Positions 16,923 to 25,711 of a stretch of 64,000 bases of DNA are shown here, piece after piece. The notes beneath the pieces are model-generated. The model was given only the letters and a program-made list of their open reading frames with translations, did not search any database and was not told where the DNA came from. Source of the DNA: Hyphomicrobium sulfonivorans (GTDB lineage Bacteria > Pseudomonadota > Alphaproteobacteria > Rhizobiales > Hyphomicrobiaceae); NCBI RefSeq assembly GCF_013306565.1, contig NZ_PZPO01000002.1:198501-262500 (forward strand). Direction: 5' to 3'. The translations under genes and the position numbers were made by a program. Every line of letters begins with the position of its first letter. The first letter of the stretch is position 1.

Positions 16923-18725
16923 ATGACCGATACCTCTCACATTCGCAATTTCTCGATCATCGCCCACATCGACCATGGTAAGTCGACGCTGTCCGACCGG
17001 CTGATACAGCTTTGCGGAAACGTCGCCGACCGGGAGATGAAGGAGCAAATTCTCGATTCGATGGAGATCGAGCGAGAGCGCGGCATCACCATCAAGGCGC
17101 AGACAGTGCGCCTCGATTACAAGGCCAAGGATGGCCAGATCTATCAGCTCAACCTGATGGATACCCCAGGCCACGTGGACTTCGCCTACGAGGTGTCGCG
17201 CTGTCTGGCCGCCTGTGAGGGCGCCATTCTGGTGGTGGACGCTTCCCAGGGTGTCGAAGCCCAGACGCTGGCCAACGTGTATCAGGCGATCGATAACAAT
17301 CTCGATCTGCTGCCGGTGCTGAACAAGGTCGATCTTCCGGCCGCTGATTCCGACCGCGTGAAGCAGCAGATCGAGGACGTGATCGGCATCGATGCCTCGG
17401 ATGCAATCCCCATTTCCGCCAAGACCGGCCTCAATGTTGAAGCGGTGCTGGAAGGCATAGTCGAACGTCTGCCGCCGCCGCAGGGCGATGCCAGCAAGAC
17501 GCTGAAGGCCCTGCTCATCGACAGCTGGTACGATGCTTATCTTGGCGTGGTCGTGCTGGTGCGCATCATCGATGGCTCGCTGAAGAAGGGCCAGAAGATC
17601 ACGCTGATGTCCACCGACGCCAGCTATCAGGTGGAGCGCGTGGGCGTGTTTCGCCCCAAGCAGCAGATGCTGGACAGTCTTGGTCCGGGCGAGGTGGGCT
17701 TCTTCACCGCCGCCATCAAGCAGGTGGCCGATACGCGCGTTGGCGATACGGTGACCGACGCCAAGAACCCGACCAGCGATCCGCTGCCGGGCTTCAAGCC
17801 GGCGCAGCCGGTGGTGTTCTGCGGTCTGTTCCCGGTGGACGCGGCGGATTTCGCCGACCTGCGCGAAGCGATGGGCAAGCTGCGCCTGAACGACGCCAGC
17901 TTCTCGTTCGAGATGGAGACTTCGGCGGCGCTGGGACTGGGCTTCCGCTGCGGCTTCCTGGGCCTGCTTCACCTTGAGATCATCACCGAACGCCTAGAGC
18001 GCGAGTTCAATCTCGATCTCATCACGACGGCGCCGAGCGTCATCTACCACATCTATCTGACCGACGGTGAAATGGCGGAGATGCACAACCCGGCCGACAT
18101 GCCGGAAACGACGCGCATCGACCGCATCGAAGAGCCTTGGATCAAGGCGACGATCATGGTGCCGGACGACTATCTGGGCAGCATTCTCAAGCTGTGTCAG
18201 GACCGGCGCGGCCGGCAGAAAGAGCTGACGTATGCGGGCAACCGCGCGATGCTGGTTTACGAACTGCCGCTGAACGAAGTGGTGTTCGACTTCTACGATC
18301 GCCTCAAGTCGATCAGCAAAGGCTATGCCTCGTTCGACTATCAGATCATCGGCTATGAACGGAACGATCTGGTGAAGCTGTCCATCCTCGTCAACGACGA
18401 GCCGGTGGATGCGCTGTCGATCATCGTGCACCGTACGCGCGCTGAAAGCCGTGGCCGCGCCATGTGCGAAAAGCTGAAAGAGCTGATCCGCCCGCACCTG
18501 TTCAAGATTCCGATTCAGGCGGCCATCGGCGGCAAAGTGATCGCGCGCGAGACCATCAGCGCGTTGCGCAAGGACGTGATCGCCAAGTGCTATGGCGGCG
18601 ATATCAGCCGTAAGCGCAAGCTGCTGGAGAAGCAGAAGGCGGGCAAGAAGAAGATGCGCGAGTTCGGCCGCGTGGAGATTCCGCAGGAAGCCTTCATCGC
18701 CGCGCTGAAGATGGACGATGACTGA
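16923..18725 (+). CDS. lepA: elongation factor 4 (LepA GTPase)
   Basis: LepA (600 residues) is a ribosome-dependent GTPase related to EF-G, acting in 30S biogenesis and under ionic stress. The G motifs are clear: [14 protein letters not shown] (G1), [10 protein letters not shown] (G2), MDTPGHVDF (G3), NKVDLP (G4) and SAKTG (G5). The LepA-specific C-terminal domain ends [22 protein letters not shown]. The ATG at 16923 gives the family N-terminus [19 protein letters not shown]; upstream in-frame ATGs back to 16698 read through the divergent gene's promoter region. No strong ribosome site precedes it. Confidence 0.97.
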   Translation: MTDTSHIRNFSIIAHIDHGKSTLSDRLIQLCGNVADREMKEQILDSMEIERERGITIKAQTVRLDYKAKDGQIYQLNLMDTPGHVDFAYEVSRCLAACEGAILVVDASQGVEAQTLANVYQAIDNNLDLLPVLNKVDLPAADSDRVKQQIEDVIGIDASDAIPISAKTGLNVEAVLEGIVERLPPPQGDASKTLKALLIDSWYDAYLGVVVLVRIIDGSLKKGQKITLMSTDASYQVERVGVFRPKQQMLDSLGPGEVGFFTAAIKQVADTRVGDTVTDAKNPTSDPLPGFKPAQPVVFCGLFPVDAADFADLREAMGKLRLNDASFSFEMETSAALGLGFRCGFLGLLHLEIITERLEREFNLDLITTAPSVIYHIYLTDGEMAEMHNPADMPETTRIDRIEEPWIKATIMVPDDYLGSILKLCQDRRGRQKELTYAGNRAMLVYELPLNEVVFDFYDRLKSISKGYASFDYQIIGYERNDLVKLSILVNDEPVDALSIIVHRTRAESRGRAMCEKLKELIRPHLFKIPIQAAIGGKVIARETISALRKDVIAKCYGGDISRKRKLLEKQKAGKKKMREFGRVEIPQEAFIAALKMDDD

Positions 18726-18739
18726 TCTGTGCCTGATAG

Positions 18740-18783
18740 TGAGCGTTGCGTGCGCTATGCAGTTTTTTGCGCACGCACGCTCA
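18740..18783. terminator. possible hairpin terminator after lepA
   Basis: TGAGCGT-T-GCGTGCGC and GCGCACGC-A-CGCTCA make a long stem starting 15 bases after the lepA stop. The T-run is in the loop and none follows the stem, so termination is uncertain. Confidence 0.4.
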
Positions 18784-19004
18784 TCGGCACGGCATCAACG
18801 GCAACTTTCATGGCCGTGCTGCGTTGATCGCCCGGGGCTGTCGCACAAGGGGACCCCGTGCGACGGAACCTTAGTCTCATCACCGTTCATGTGGACATGA
18901 CATCGCCGCGCTGTCGCCGCGCGAATGCCATTGATGCACGCCATTGTGTGCGCAACCCATGTATCTGGAATTTTGATCGCCCCTGGCTTGAAAGGAACGT
19001 GACC

Positions 19005-19343
19005 GTGAAAGTGAAATCGTCTGTTGCCGCGCTTGTGTGTGCTTCATTGCTGGTGCCGCTGGTCCAGACGCAGGCGATCGCTGCGCCGATGCCGAAGCCC
19101 GCGATCACCAACGCTGACAGTGGCGTGACGCTGGTGCATCGCCGTGGCCGCGGTCCGGCGACTGGCGCTGCCATCATTGGCGGTCTTATTGCTGGCGCGC
19201 TGATCGCCGGTTCGATACGCGAAGGCCGCGCCGAAGAGCGTGATATTCGTCGCTGCGAACGCGATTTCTACTCCTTCGATCGCCGCACCGGCACCTACAT
19301 CAACCGCTACGGCGACGAGCGCATCTGCCCATACCTGCGCTAA
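19005..19343 (+). CDS. exported BA14K-like protein
   Basis: The 112-residue product has a signal peptide (KSSVAALVCASLLVPLVQTQAIAAP), a Gly/Ala/Ile-rich hydrophobic segment (TGAAIIGGLIAGALIAGSI, about residues 56-74), and a short C-terminal motif CERDFYSFDRRTGTYINRYGD-ERICPYL. The last part resembles the C-terminus of BA14K-family proteins of Rhizobiales (pattern C-x-R-x-S-x-D-x-x-T-G-T-Y), first known as a Brucella antigen with lectin-like activity. The GTG at 19005 is preferred because AAAGGAA lies 7-8 bases upstream. Followed by a strong terminator, so monocistronic. Confidence 0.75.
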   Translation: MKVKSSVAALVCASLLVPLVQTQAIAAPMPKPAITNADSGVTLVHRRGRGPATGAAIIGGLIAGALIAGSIREGRAEERDIRRCERDFYSFDRRTGTYINRYGDERICPYLR

Positions 19344-19420
19344 ATCCTGCCGACATCCGCATGCGTATAATGCGCGTGCATAGGGTGCGGTAATGCCTTG
19401 ATGCAACAGGCAAGAATTAT

Positions 19421-19465
19421 AACGGGGTGTCGATTGAAAAATCGGCGCCCCGTTGCTTTTTTAGG
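19421..19465 (+). terminator. intrinsic terminator after the BA14K-like gene
   Basis: AACGGGGTGTCGATT and AATCGGCGCCCCGTT pair around a short A-rich loop, followed by GCTTTTTT. The rest of the 19344-19747 gap holds nothing I can name. Confidence 0.88.
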
Positions 19466-19747
19466 ACGCATACGGCGCATCGACGCAGACGGTTAACCTT
19501 GCCGTATTCTTACCCAATCCTGTGGCATGGTGCGGCCAACCTGGAGCGGGCCGCCGTCGAAACGGCGACGCGAACCGCCGCCCTTAACTGAGGCGAGACG
19601 GACCGGGGACTGAGCGGGATCGTTCACACGGCGGCTGGCTGATTGCGGCTCCGTGGGGGGAACGGTCCGGCGTTTCAAACCGATTGGGCGCCAGCGACCC
19701 CATGCTGGGTAGGGCGGCCCGAGATCTCGACATATCCAGGAGTACCC

Positions 19748-20464
19748 ATGATCAAGCGGCTCTCCACCGCAGCGATCTGCGTTGCGCTCGTTTCCATCCA
19801 TTCCGCCGTTGCTGCGCCCAATCCGGGCTCGAAAACGCCAAAGCAGGCCAATGGAACCGCGGAAGTGAAAGCAGACCCAAGAACCAACGCCCAGTCAGAA
19901 ACGAAGGCTGTCTACGGCGCCGACGTGAAGCCGGCCGAAGACAAGAAGCCTGTGAAGCGCCTGGCCGATGCCAGAGGCGCGCCGCGCAAATGTCTTTCGG
20001 CGCCAGCGCGGGCACTGCTCGATCAGATCGAAGAAAAGTTCGGTCCGGTGCGGGTTATCTCTACGTGCCGGCCGGGCGCACGTATTGCAGGGTCTGGGCG
20101 CATTTCACGCCATGCCAGCGGCAACGCGGTCGATTTCGATGCGGGCAGCCGCAAAGGGGCGATCGTCAGCTGGCTCGTGGCCAATCACAAGAGCGGTGGC
20201 ACGATGACCTATCCAAGCATGAGCCACATCCACGTCGATATCGGCCGCCACTTCGTTTCTCTGGCTGGCGGGCGCAGCAAGACAGCCAGCCGTTCCAGCG
20301 GCAAGCGCAGCCGTTATGCCTCGTCAGGGTCGCGCTATTCTGACGGTGAGGTCTACTACGGCGGCTCGTATTCATCACGGTCGACCAGCTACAGCGGCGG
20401 CAGCTACTACGGCAACGGCTCTGGCACCGGACGCTATTCCGGCGGCTATGCAACGATGTATTGA
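19748..20464 (+). CDS. exported M15-type peptidase-like protein with Ser/Tyr/Gly tail
   Basis: The 238-residue protein has a signal peptide (MIKRLSTAAICVALVSIHSAVAA), a Lys/Asn/Ala-rich linker, and a compact domain at residues 78-175 with the zinc-site signature of M15/DUF882-like DD-peptidases: SRHASGNAVDFDAG and MSHIHVDIG supply His, Asp and His ligands. These enzymes cut or bind peptidoglycan stem peptides. The last 60 residues are low-complexity Ser/Tyr/Gly (SSGSRYSDGEVYYGGSY). AGGAG lies just before the ATG at 19748. Single gene between terminators. Confidence 0.85.
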   Translation: MIKRLSTAAICVALVSIHSAVAAPNPGSKTPKQANGTAEVKADPRTNAQSETKAVYGADVKPAEDKKPVKRLADARGAPRKCLSAPARALLDQIEEKFGPVRVISTCRPGARIAGSGRISRHASGNAVDFDAGSRKGAIVSWLVANHKSGGTMTYPSMSHIHVDIGRHFVSLAGGRSKTASRSSGKRSRYASSGSRYSDGEVYYGGSYSSRSTSYSGGSYYGNGSGTGRYSGGYATMY

Positions 20465-20550
20465 GCCAAGATTTTCTGAGGTTGCGGCCGGTTAGCTGGC
20501 GGGCATCGGCGCTTCGGCGCCGCCTCGGAAACCGATCACGAGAAATGTCG

Positions 20551-20586
20551 AAGAGGGCGTCAGGCGCAGGCTTGGCGCCCTTTTTG
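20551..20586 (+). terminator. probable terminator after the M15-type gene
   Basis: AGGGCGTC and GGCGCCCT pair with one mismatch around a GC-rich loop, followed by TTTTT. Confidence 0.6.
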
Positions 20587-20991
20587 CTGCCCTGCCGAGC
20601 GGCTGGCATGCGCCGGGAGCTCAATCGTTGGGTTTCGGCAAGGATTTGAACACCTTCGGCGAAGAAATCCGCCGCAAAATTGCCGCGATTTGACAGCGGC
20701 GCAAACAGGCTTCAAGGTAATGCCACTTCTACGCCTTTCTATAGCAAGTCTTGAGAATCATGGGTCTTTGCTGTCGCACTTGGTCTCTGCATGGGGCCGA
20801 GAACAATTTCGTGTGCCTAACTAACGTCGCCTTGCCTTTCCAGCTGGACCAGTCCATATAATGCGGATCGAACACGCCTTGGTTCACTCTACGGCGGTGC
20901 CCTTGTGTGCCGACACTGGACGTCTCCATCGCGCGATTTGATCTTCCCGGGGCAACCCGGGCAATTTGCCTACCTGCTTTGGAGAGACTTG
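20587..20991 (+). other. gene-free leader upstream of cspA
   Basis: About 400 bases without a convincing ORF on either strand. Cold-shock genes usually carry long structured 5' leaders that act as thermosensors, and the last 150 bases may be such a leader; GGAGAGA precedes the cspA start. I could not place a promoter with confidence. Confidence 0.4.
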
Positions 20992-21198
20992 ATGGCAAAC
21001 GGCACCGTAAAGTGGTTCAACGGTCAAAAGGGCTATGGCTTCATCCAGCCGGATGAAGGTGGCAACGACGTTTTCGTGCACATTTCGGCTGTTGAGCGCG
21101 CTGGCCTCTCGACTCTGCGTGAGGGTCAGAAGATCGCTTACGAGACCGAGACCGGCCGGAACGGTAAGGTGGCTGCAGTTAACCTGCGTCCGCTCTAA
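20992..21198 (+). CDS. cspA: cold-shock protein (CspA family)
   Basis: Sixty-eight residues forming one complete cold-shock domain that binds single-stranded RNA and DNA. The RNP-1 motif is KGYGFIQ and RNP-2 is [22 protein letters not shown] opens it. GGAGAGA upstream fixes the ATG at 20992. About 140 bases later comes a gene for IF-1. Members of this family melt structured mRNA and keep translation going at low temperature; whether this one is cold-induced cannot be told from sequence. Confidence 0.95.
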   Translation: MANGTVKWFNGQKGYGFIQPDEGGNDVFVHISAVERAGLSTLREGQKIAYETETGRNGKVAAVNLRPL

Positions 21199-21337
21199 TA
21201 GACTACGGATTCATTTCCGCTTAGGGGAGCGGCGCGTCTGCTCCCCTAATGCTTTTCTGACTTCCGATTTTTTGCACCTCCCGTGCTCACACGCGCAGCG
21301 GCGTCTGCCTGCAGCGCTGCTTCACCTAAGGAACCTG

Positions 21338-21622
21338 ATGGCCAAGGAAGAGATGCTCGAGTTCGAGGGCGTGGTGGAAGAAGTGCTTCCCGATGCCCGC
21401 TGCCGCGTGAAACTCGACAACGGACATGAAGTGGTCGCCTATACCTCTGGGCGTATGAAGAAAAACCGCATCCGTATCCTTGCCGGTGACCGTGTTACGA
21501 TCGAAATGACGCCCTACGATCTGACGAAGGGCCGCATCAACTTCCGCCACAAGGATGTGCGCGCAGGTGGACCGCCACCGCCGCCGCGCCCCGGTGGTCC
21601 TGGCAATTTCCGTCGCCGCTGA
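21338..21622 (+). CDS. infA: translation initiation factor IF-1 with C-terminal tail
   Basis: The first 72 residues are a full IF-1 OB-fold ([51 protein letters not shown]), which binds the 30S A-site. The protein then runs on for about 20 residues rich in Pro, Gly and Arg ([21 protein letters not shown]), absent from classical 72-residue IF-1. TAAGGA precedes the ATG. The cspA-infA pairing recurs in alphaproteobacteria. The genome may hold a second, untailed infA elsewhere; the window cannot tell. Confidence 0.92.
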   Translation: MAKEEMLEFEGVVEEVLPDARCRVKLDNGHEVVAYTSGRMKKNRIRILAGDRVTIEMTPYDLTKGRINFRHKDVRAGGPPPPPRPGGPGNFRRR

Positions 21623-21665
21623 TCTGACTGATGCCTGTGCCTGCGCATCGCGCGGGTTGTCTGAT

Positions 21666-21702
21666 AGCCGGGTAACGCTGCAAGGCGTTGGCCCGGCTTT
21701 TG
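21666..21702 (+). terminator. intrinsic terminator after infA
   Basis: AGCCGGG-T-AACGC and GCGTT-GG-CCCGGCT pair around TGCAAG, ending in TTTT. About 230 further bases up to 21938 show no gene. Confidence 0.85.
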
Positions 21703-21938
21703 TATTTGGGCTGAGCTGTTCGCTCTCTTCGGTCCGTAAGTGTATCCGCTTGTGCTGCCGTCATCTCCGCCCTCCGGTCATTGTCGCTGAACGGCGGGAG
21801 CGATTTCTTTGGAATGCGCGCTGCGGATTCAGGTCACGGCAGTCGTCAGTCCGCCTCGCCACAATTCTCCCGTTGATTGCATAATCCGCACACGACTCCG
21901 CCAAGGTTGAGTCAAACGAATCAGCATTTGTTGGAGGC

Positions 21939-22679
21939 ATGTATGTATGTCTCTCGCGTTTGTCCTTCCGTCGGCCGGTGGCGTCTGCGCTGGTTGGCGT
22001 TCTCGCATTTGGTGGGCTGTTGTCACTGCCCTCCGACGATGAAGCCGCGGCACGCGTTGTCGCCAGCGGCGATGCCTCGCTCAGCGGAACCGCACGGGTG
22101 ATCGACGGCGATACGCTGGAGATCGCTGGCCGTCGCGTGCGCCTGGAGGGGATCGATGCGCCGGAAACGGGGCAGGTGTGCGCCCGCTCCGGTGGTTCAG
22201 GCAGCTGGAGATGCGGTGAAGCGGCGGCCGAGCGGCTGGCCAGCCTCGTCTTCAGGCACTCGGTGAGTTGCGAGAACCGGGGCTATGACAAATATCGGCG
22301 CATGCTGGGCATCTGCTTTGTCGGCGACACGGACATCAATGCGCAGCTTGTGCGCGAAGGTCTTGCGTGGGCGTTCGTGAAGTATTCAGCCACCTATGTC
22401 AGCGAGGAGGCGAAGGCGCGCGCGCTGCGTGTGGGCGTTTGGCAGGCTGAAACCGCGCCTGCATGGGAATATCGCGAGCAGCGTTGGGCTAGTGCGGAGC
22501 AGGCCGCGCCGGAAGGCTGTGCCATCAAGGGCAACATCACCGGCAAGGGCCGCATCTATCACATGCCGTGGGGCCCCTGGTACGGCAAGGTGAAGATTGA
22601 GGAGGCGAAGGGCGAGCGCTGGTTCTGCAGCGAGGCGGAAGCGGCTGAGGCGGGCTGGCGGCCGGTGGTGGCGCAGTAG
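21939..22679 (+). CDS. thermonuclease-family (SNase) exported protein
   Basis: The 246-residue protein has a hydrophobic N-terminal export segment (about residues 13-30) and a staphylococcal-nuclease OB-fold at residues 48-165. Catalytic-site features are visible: VIDGDTLEIAGRRVRLEGIDAPETGQ (Asp, Asp, Arg, Glu) and DKYRRMLGICFVGDTDINAQLV (Arg). Such enzymes are calcium-dependent phosphodiesterases, here likely periplasmic. The C-terminal region (CAIKGNITGKGRIYHMPWGPWY) is a short domain often attached to bacterial SNase proteins. The start is uncertain: GGAGG sits only one base before the first ATG, so a slightly later non-ATG start is possible. Confidence 0.88.
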   Translation: MYVCLSRLSFRRPVASALVGVLAFGGLLSLPSDDEAAARVVASGDASLSGTARVIDGDTLEIAGRRVRLEGIDAPETGQVCARSGGSGSWRCGEAAAERLASLVFRHSVSCENRGYDKYRRMLGICFVGDTDINAQLVREGLAWAFVKYSATYVSEEAKARALRVGVWQAETAPAWEYREQRWASAEQAAPEGCAIKGNITGKGRIYHMPWGPWYGKVKIEEAKGERWFCSEAEAAEAGWRPVVAQ

Positions 22680-22680
22680 C

Positions 22681-22699
22681 AGCTGGCGTTGGGCCAGCT
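22681..22699 (+). terminator. weak hairpin after thermonuclease gene
   Basis: AGCTGGC and GCCAGCT pair around GTTGG directly after the stop. No T-run follows, so it may only stabilise the 3' end. Confidence 0.3.
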
Positions 22700-22928
22700 C
22701 CGCCGAGCGAGATGACCAAGCCTGCGTGGCTCTGTGCAGTGCTTCTCGATTGGGCTTGCGTCAGGACGCGTTTGGTTCGGTCTGCGTTACAGTGCTCGAT
22801 CGCGTCATCGGGTGCAGATGTGTTGATCTGTGTCCGTGCATGTATCGTTTGCCGATATTTGTGCGCGTAACCTCGTAGTGCTTTGACTGACGCGCACGTG
22901 CTTTCTGTTGCGTGAGGCATTGGCATAA

Positions 22929-22968
22929 TAAAAACGCCCCCTGCGGCGATGCCGAGGGGGCGTTTTCT
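22929..22968. terminator. strong bidirectional terminator
   Basis: AAAACGCCCCCT and AGGGGGCGTTTT flank a 12-base loop. It lies just beyond the stop of the minus-strand SH3 gene and would also stop plus-strand transcripts coming from the thermonuclease gene. Confidence 0.88.
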
Positions 22969-22990
22969 TGGTGTCAGCTATGCGCTGAAA

Positions 22991-23674
22991 TCAGCGACGG
23001 TGCTCGTGGCCGCGATCATGACCGCGGTCGCCGCCGCCACGGTGATCGCCGCCACGGTGGTCGTTTCCGCGACGATCATCACGACGGTCGGGCCCGCGGC
23101 TGTCGCGGCGATCCGGGCCGCGATAGTGGTCATGGTTGCGGTGATTAGGTGGGCGGTTCCAGCGCTGCGGCGGCGCCTTCATGCCACGCGGAGCGTTATA
23201 GCCATCGCGCCACCAGCCAGCACGGCGCTGGCCTGGAGGAGGAGCGCGCCAACCCGGACGCGGCCGTACCTTGTAGCCGTACCAGCGATTGCGCTCGGCG
23301 TACCACGGGCGTCCGACGTAGTAGCGGCCCCAGTAATCGCGAGCGCTGAAGGTGACGTACGGAATGCGGAATGCCGCCAGCCCGATATCGGGCACGGCAA
23401 CCATGTTGCCGCGGTAATCGAAGGCCAGATATTCGCTGTAAACCCAACCGCGGTCCGGTCCCCAGCGAACATCGCACCACGATTCATCGCGCAGGCAGCC
23501 TTCAATGTAGATTGGCTCGCCTTCGGGGATGACGCCGATGCTCGGGAAGTCGATATCGGGGCCGGTGCGCATGTTCACGTTGGCGGTAGAGTACCCGGGC
23601 TCTGCCTGGGCCGCCGCCGTGATGCCAAGCGTCGCCAGAACGGCGACGGCGGCTAGGAAGCTTCGCATTATCAT
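22991..23674 (-). CDS. exported SH3-domain protein with Arg/Asp/Gly/His tail
   Basis: The product (227 residues from 23674) has a signal peptide (RSFLAAVAVLATLGITAAAQA), then a bacterial SH3-like domain at residues about 27-85 (YSTANVNMRTGPDIDFPSIGVIPEGEPIYIEGCL, WCDVRWGPDRGWVYSEYL, read as two pieces). Such domains usually bind cell-wall peptides. An aromatic-rich region follows, and the last 50 residues are degenerate repeats of Arg, Asp, Gly and His (RGPDRRDSRGPDRRDDRRG). The frame is open to 23722, but the signal peptide begins at 23674 or 23668. Ends at a strong terminator. Confidence 0.82.
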   Translation of the reverse strand: MIMRSFLAAVAVLATLGITAAAQAEPGYSTANVNMRTGPDIDFPSIGVIPEGEPIYIEGCLRDESWCDVRWGPDRGWVYSEYLAFDYRGNMVAVPDIGLAAFRIPYVTFSARDYWGRYYVGRPWYAERNRWYGYKVRPRPGWRAPPPGQRRAGWWRDGYNAPRGMKAPPQRWNRPPNHRNHDHYRGPDRRDSRGPDRRDDRRGNDHRGGDHRGGGDRGHDRGHEHRR

Positions 23675-23722
23675 TTTCGTCCGATTGCTCCTGGTTCGGT
23701 TCAAAACCCCTCGACTGATCAT

Positions 23723-24128
23723 GAGGCCCCTAACCTTGGCGGTGTCTTGGCAGGGGCAGGGCCTTTCGGTGGCATTCAGTTGTCGGCGGGTTTTGGGGTC
23801 GGTTCAGCGGGTTGGAGGGGGGAGGGTTGGTGGTGGTCTGACGGGATTACGTTGCGGGTCTTTGAAATCCGTCGTGCGGGGCCGTCCTGCGGATTCCAGC
23901 GACAGGATTTTCAAAAGCGATAACGTGCAGAGGACCACTACGGTTCAAAGATTAACCGTATGCGAACGTCCGTTGGGCGCGCAGCGATTTGGAGGCGGCG
24001 GGAGAAGCGCTGGTGTCCGCGTGAGCATCACGCTCATCGCAGCCCTCCGGCTGTTGCGATGCAGGATGTACAACAATCGAATTTCCGAACATTCTGTGGT
24101 CTGAGTTTCAGGGTGGTCGGGGGATCGT
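23723..24128. other. gene-free divergent spacer
   Basis: About 400 bases between the SH3 gene and the membrane TPR gene. No ORF looks real. An imperfect inverted pair TTTGAAATCC and GGATTTTCAAA lies at about 23861-23917. Promoters for both flanking genes must lie here but I cannot place them. Confidence 0.4.
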
Positions 24129-25322
24129 TTGGTGGTTTTGTATGCGTTTGCCCATCGGCTTTTGCTGATGTTCGGCTTTTTCGTTCTGGTCATTACGGCA
24201 TTCACGGCAGCTAAGATAAACCTGCTCGGGCCGGCGGCGTTTGGTTGGGTCGAGTGGGGACTATCCGAAATCGGCCGGCTTTATGATCCCAACAAGGACG
24301 ATATCGACATCGCCGCGAAACTGATCGGCGCGTTCGGTTCATTTCTGATGGCCGTATGGACTATCCACCGTGGCTGGCAAATAGCTGAAAGAAACCTGCC
24401 GGCGCGCATTGCCGAGTTCAACGCACGCTGGAAGCGGCAGGTTGAGGACGCGAGGCCCCGTACGCTCCCCATGCTTGCCAATCATACCTCTATTGCGACG
24501 CCTTACGCTGATGCGCACCGCGGCTGGCATGCCAGGCATCTCAGATGGCTATGGGATCCTGATCGTCGGGCAACCGCGCGCGCTCAGGAGGCGGTAGAAA
24601 AGTGCAAGGGCGAATTCAATGTTTTGAAGACCAGCAGGGTGCGTTGTCGCGCCGAGCTGGTGAGTGCGGAGCTGGAGTTGGGGCAGTGTTTCGCCCGCTT
24701 GGGTAATGGTGAGCAGGCGCTGCACCACTTCCAGCAAGCCGTGAGCGTCAACAGCAGCGATATGGATGCGTTGGAGCTGTCCGGGAAGCAGGCTAGCGCG
24801 CTGGGGCAATCGTCCGTAGCAACCGACTATTTTGCCCGCCTTGAAAGAACAGCGGCGAAATCCGGCAATACGCTACGGCGTGCCCGCGCAATGCGGTTTC
24901 GATCGGAGATCCTGAAGTCTGAAGGTGAACCGCAGCGGGTTGAAGCGAAGAACTTGCTGGAGGGCGCGCTCGGATTGTTGAACGACGCGGCTGAGCTGGA
25001 AGACGCCGCGAAATCGGAAGAGCTTAGCCTCGCATACGGCCAGCTATGCGAAGTTCAAACATTGCGCGGCAGGCTGTTCAGCGCGCGCACGGCCTTCAAT
25101 CGCGCCAACGCGCATGTGCTGCGTGTGGAGCGGCTGGATCGAGCGGTGGGCCAACGGCTGGCGCCTAGGCTTGAGGAATTATTGCGTCGGCTTGAAGAAG
25201 CGGAAAAAGATCGCGACAGCAGGGATGCGCCGTCACAATCCCCACACCAGGACGGTGGCACGGCCAGCGCCGAATGCAGCGGCGGCAGCGATCAGCGCAA
25301 TCAGGGAGCTGCCGGCAAGTAG
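24129..25322 (+). CDS. inner-membrane TPR-like protein
   Basis: The 397-residue product has two hydrophobic segments near the N-terminus (about residues 9-28 and 63-80), a linker, then a helical TPR-like region at about 165-360 (LELGQCFARLGNGEQALHHFQQA, LELSGKQASALGQSSVATDYFARLE). The tail is charged and coiled (LEELLRRLEEAEKDRDSRD), then polar. This looks like a membrane-anchored adaptor of unknown partner. The start is unclear: TTG at 24129, GTG at 24132 and ATG at 24168 are all in frame, with only GGGGGA nearby. Its last 90 bases overlap, on the opposite strand, the next gene's 3' end. Confidence 0.72.
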   Translation: MVVLYAFAHRLLLMFGFFVLVITAFTAAKINLLGPAAFGWVEWGLSEIGRLYDPNKDDIDIAAKLIGAFGSFLMAVWTIHRGWQIAERNLPARIAEFNARWKRQVEDARPRTLPMLANHTSIATPYADAHRGWHARHLRWLWDPDRRATARAQEAVEKCKGEFNVLKTSRVRCRAELVSAELELGQCFARLGNGEQALHHFQQAVSVNSSDMDALELSGKQASALGQSSVATDYFARLERTAAKSGNTLRRARAMRFRSEILKSEGEPQRVEAKNLLEGALGLLNDAAELEDAAKSEELSLAYGQLCEVQTLRGRLFSARTAFNRANAHVLRVERLDRAVGQRLAPRLEELLRRLEEAEKDRDSRDAPSQSPHQDGGTASAECSGGSDQRNQGAAGK

Positions 25323-25508
25323 CATCGATTGCGCCGTGAAATTGGCCGACGCGGCGTAGCGCGTGTAATGCGCCTGATGCTGCAAAGCGGCGGCGATCAC
25401 GAGCGCGGCGGCGCTGGCAACAATTGCCCACGCACTGGCGGCGAGCGCGCCGGCGAGACAGCTCGCGAGCACTGCGATGAAGCTCCAGGCGCTGTGGGGG
25501 AACGCCAT
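25233..25508 (-). CDS. small Ala-rich multi-pass membrane protein
   Basis: Ninety-one residues with three hydrophobic helices (FIAVLASCLAGALAASAWAIV, ASAAALVIAAALQ, MLLAGSSLIALIAAAAAFGAG). GGAGG lies 7 bases before the ATG at 25508, good evidence for translation. No family recognised. Its 3' end overlaps the TPR gene tail-to-tail by 90 bases, so one of the two C-termini is coded on both strands. Confidence 0.6.
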   Translation of the reverse strand: MAFPHSAWSFIAVLASCLAGALAASAWAIVASAAALVIAAALQHQAHYTRYAASANFTAQSMLLAGSSLIALIAAAAAFGAGRATVLVWGL

Positions 25509-25711
25509 CGGTCAACCTCCGAATCGGCTTGGCGATTGCAGCAGTCTCGGAGCGATGCCGACAACGGAGCAAGTGCAACCTAAAAGCGGCAGGTGGATAA
25601 CCGTATAGGCAGCGGAATTTGCTTACGAAGCGCCATCAGGATTGAAAGAGCCGCGAAGGGTGCCCCGCGGCTTTGAGGTGGTGCCGGTGGCCGTTTAAAG
25701 CGGCGCTGTGG

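Noticed and set aside
18841-18863. Palindrome TCGCAC-AA-GGGG-A-CCCC-GTGCGA before the BA14K-like gene
   Set aside because: The loop would be one base, so it is not a good RNA hairpin, and there is no support for it as an operator beyond symmetry.
23000-23150. Direct repeats that might suggest a CRISPR or tandem array
   Set aside because: They code the degenerate Arg/Asp/Gly/His tail of the SH3 protein; units are irregular and have no spacers.
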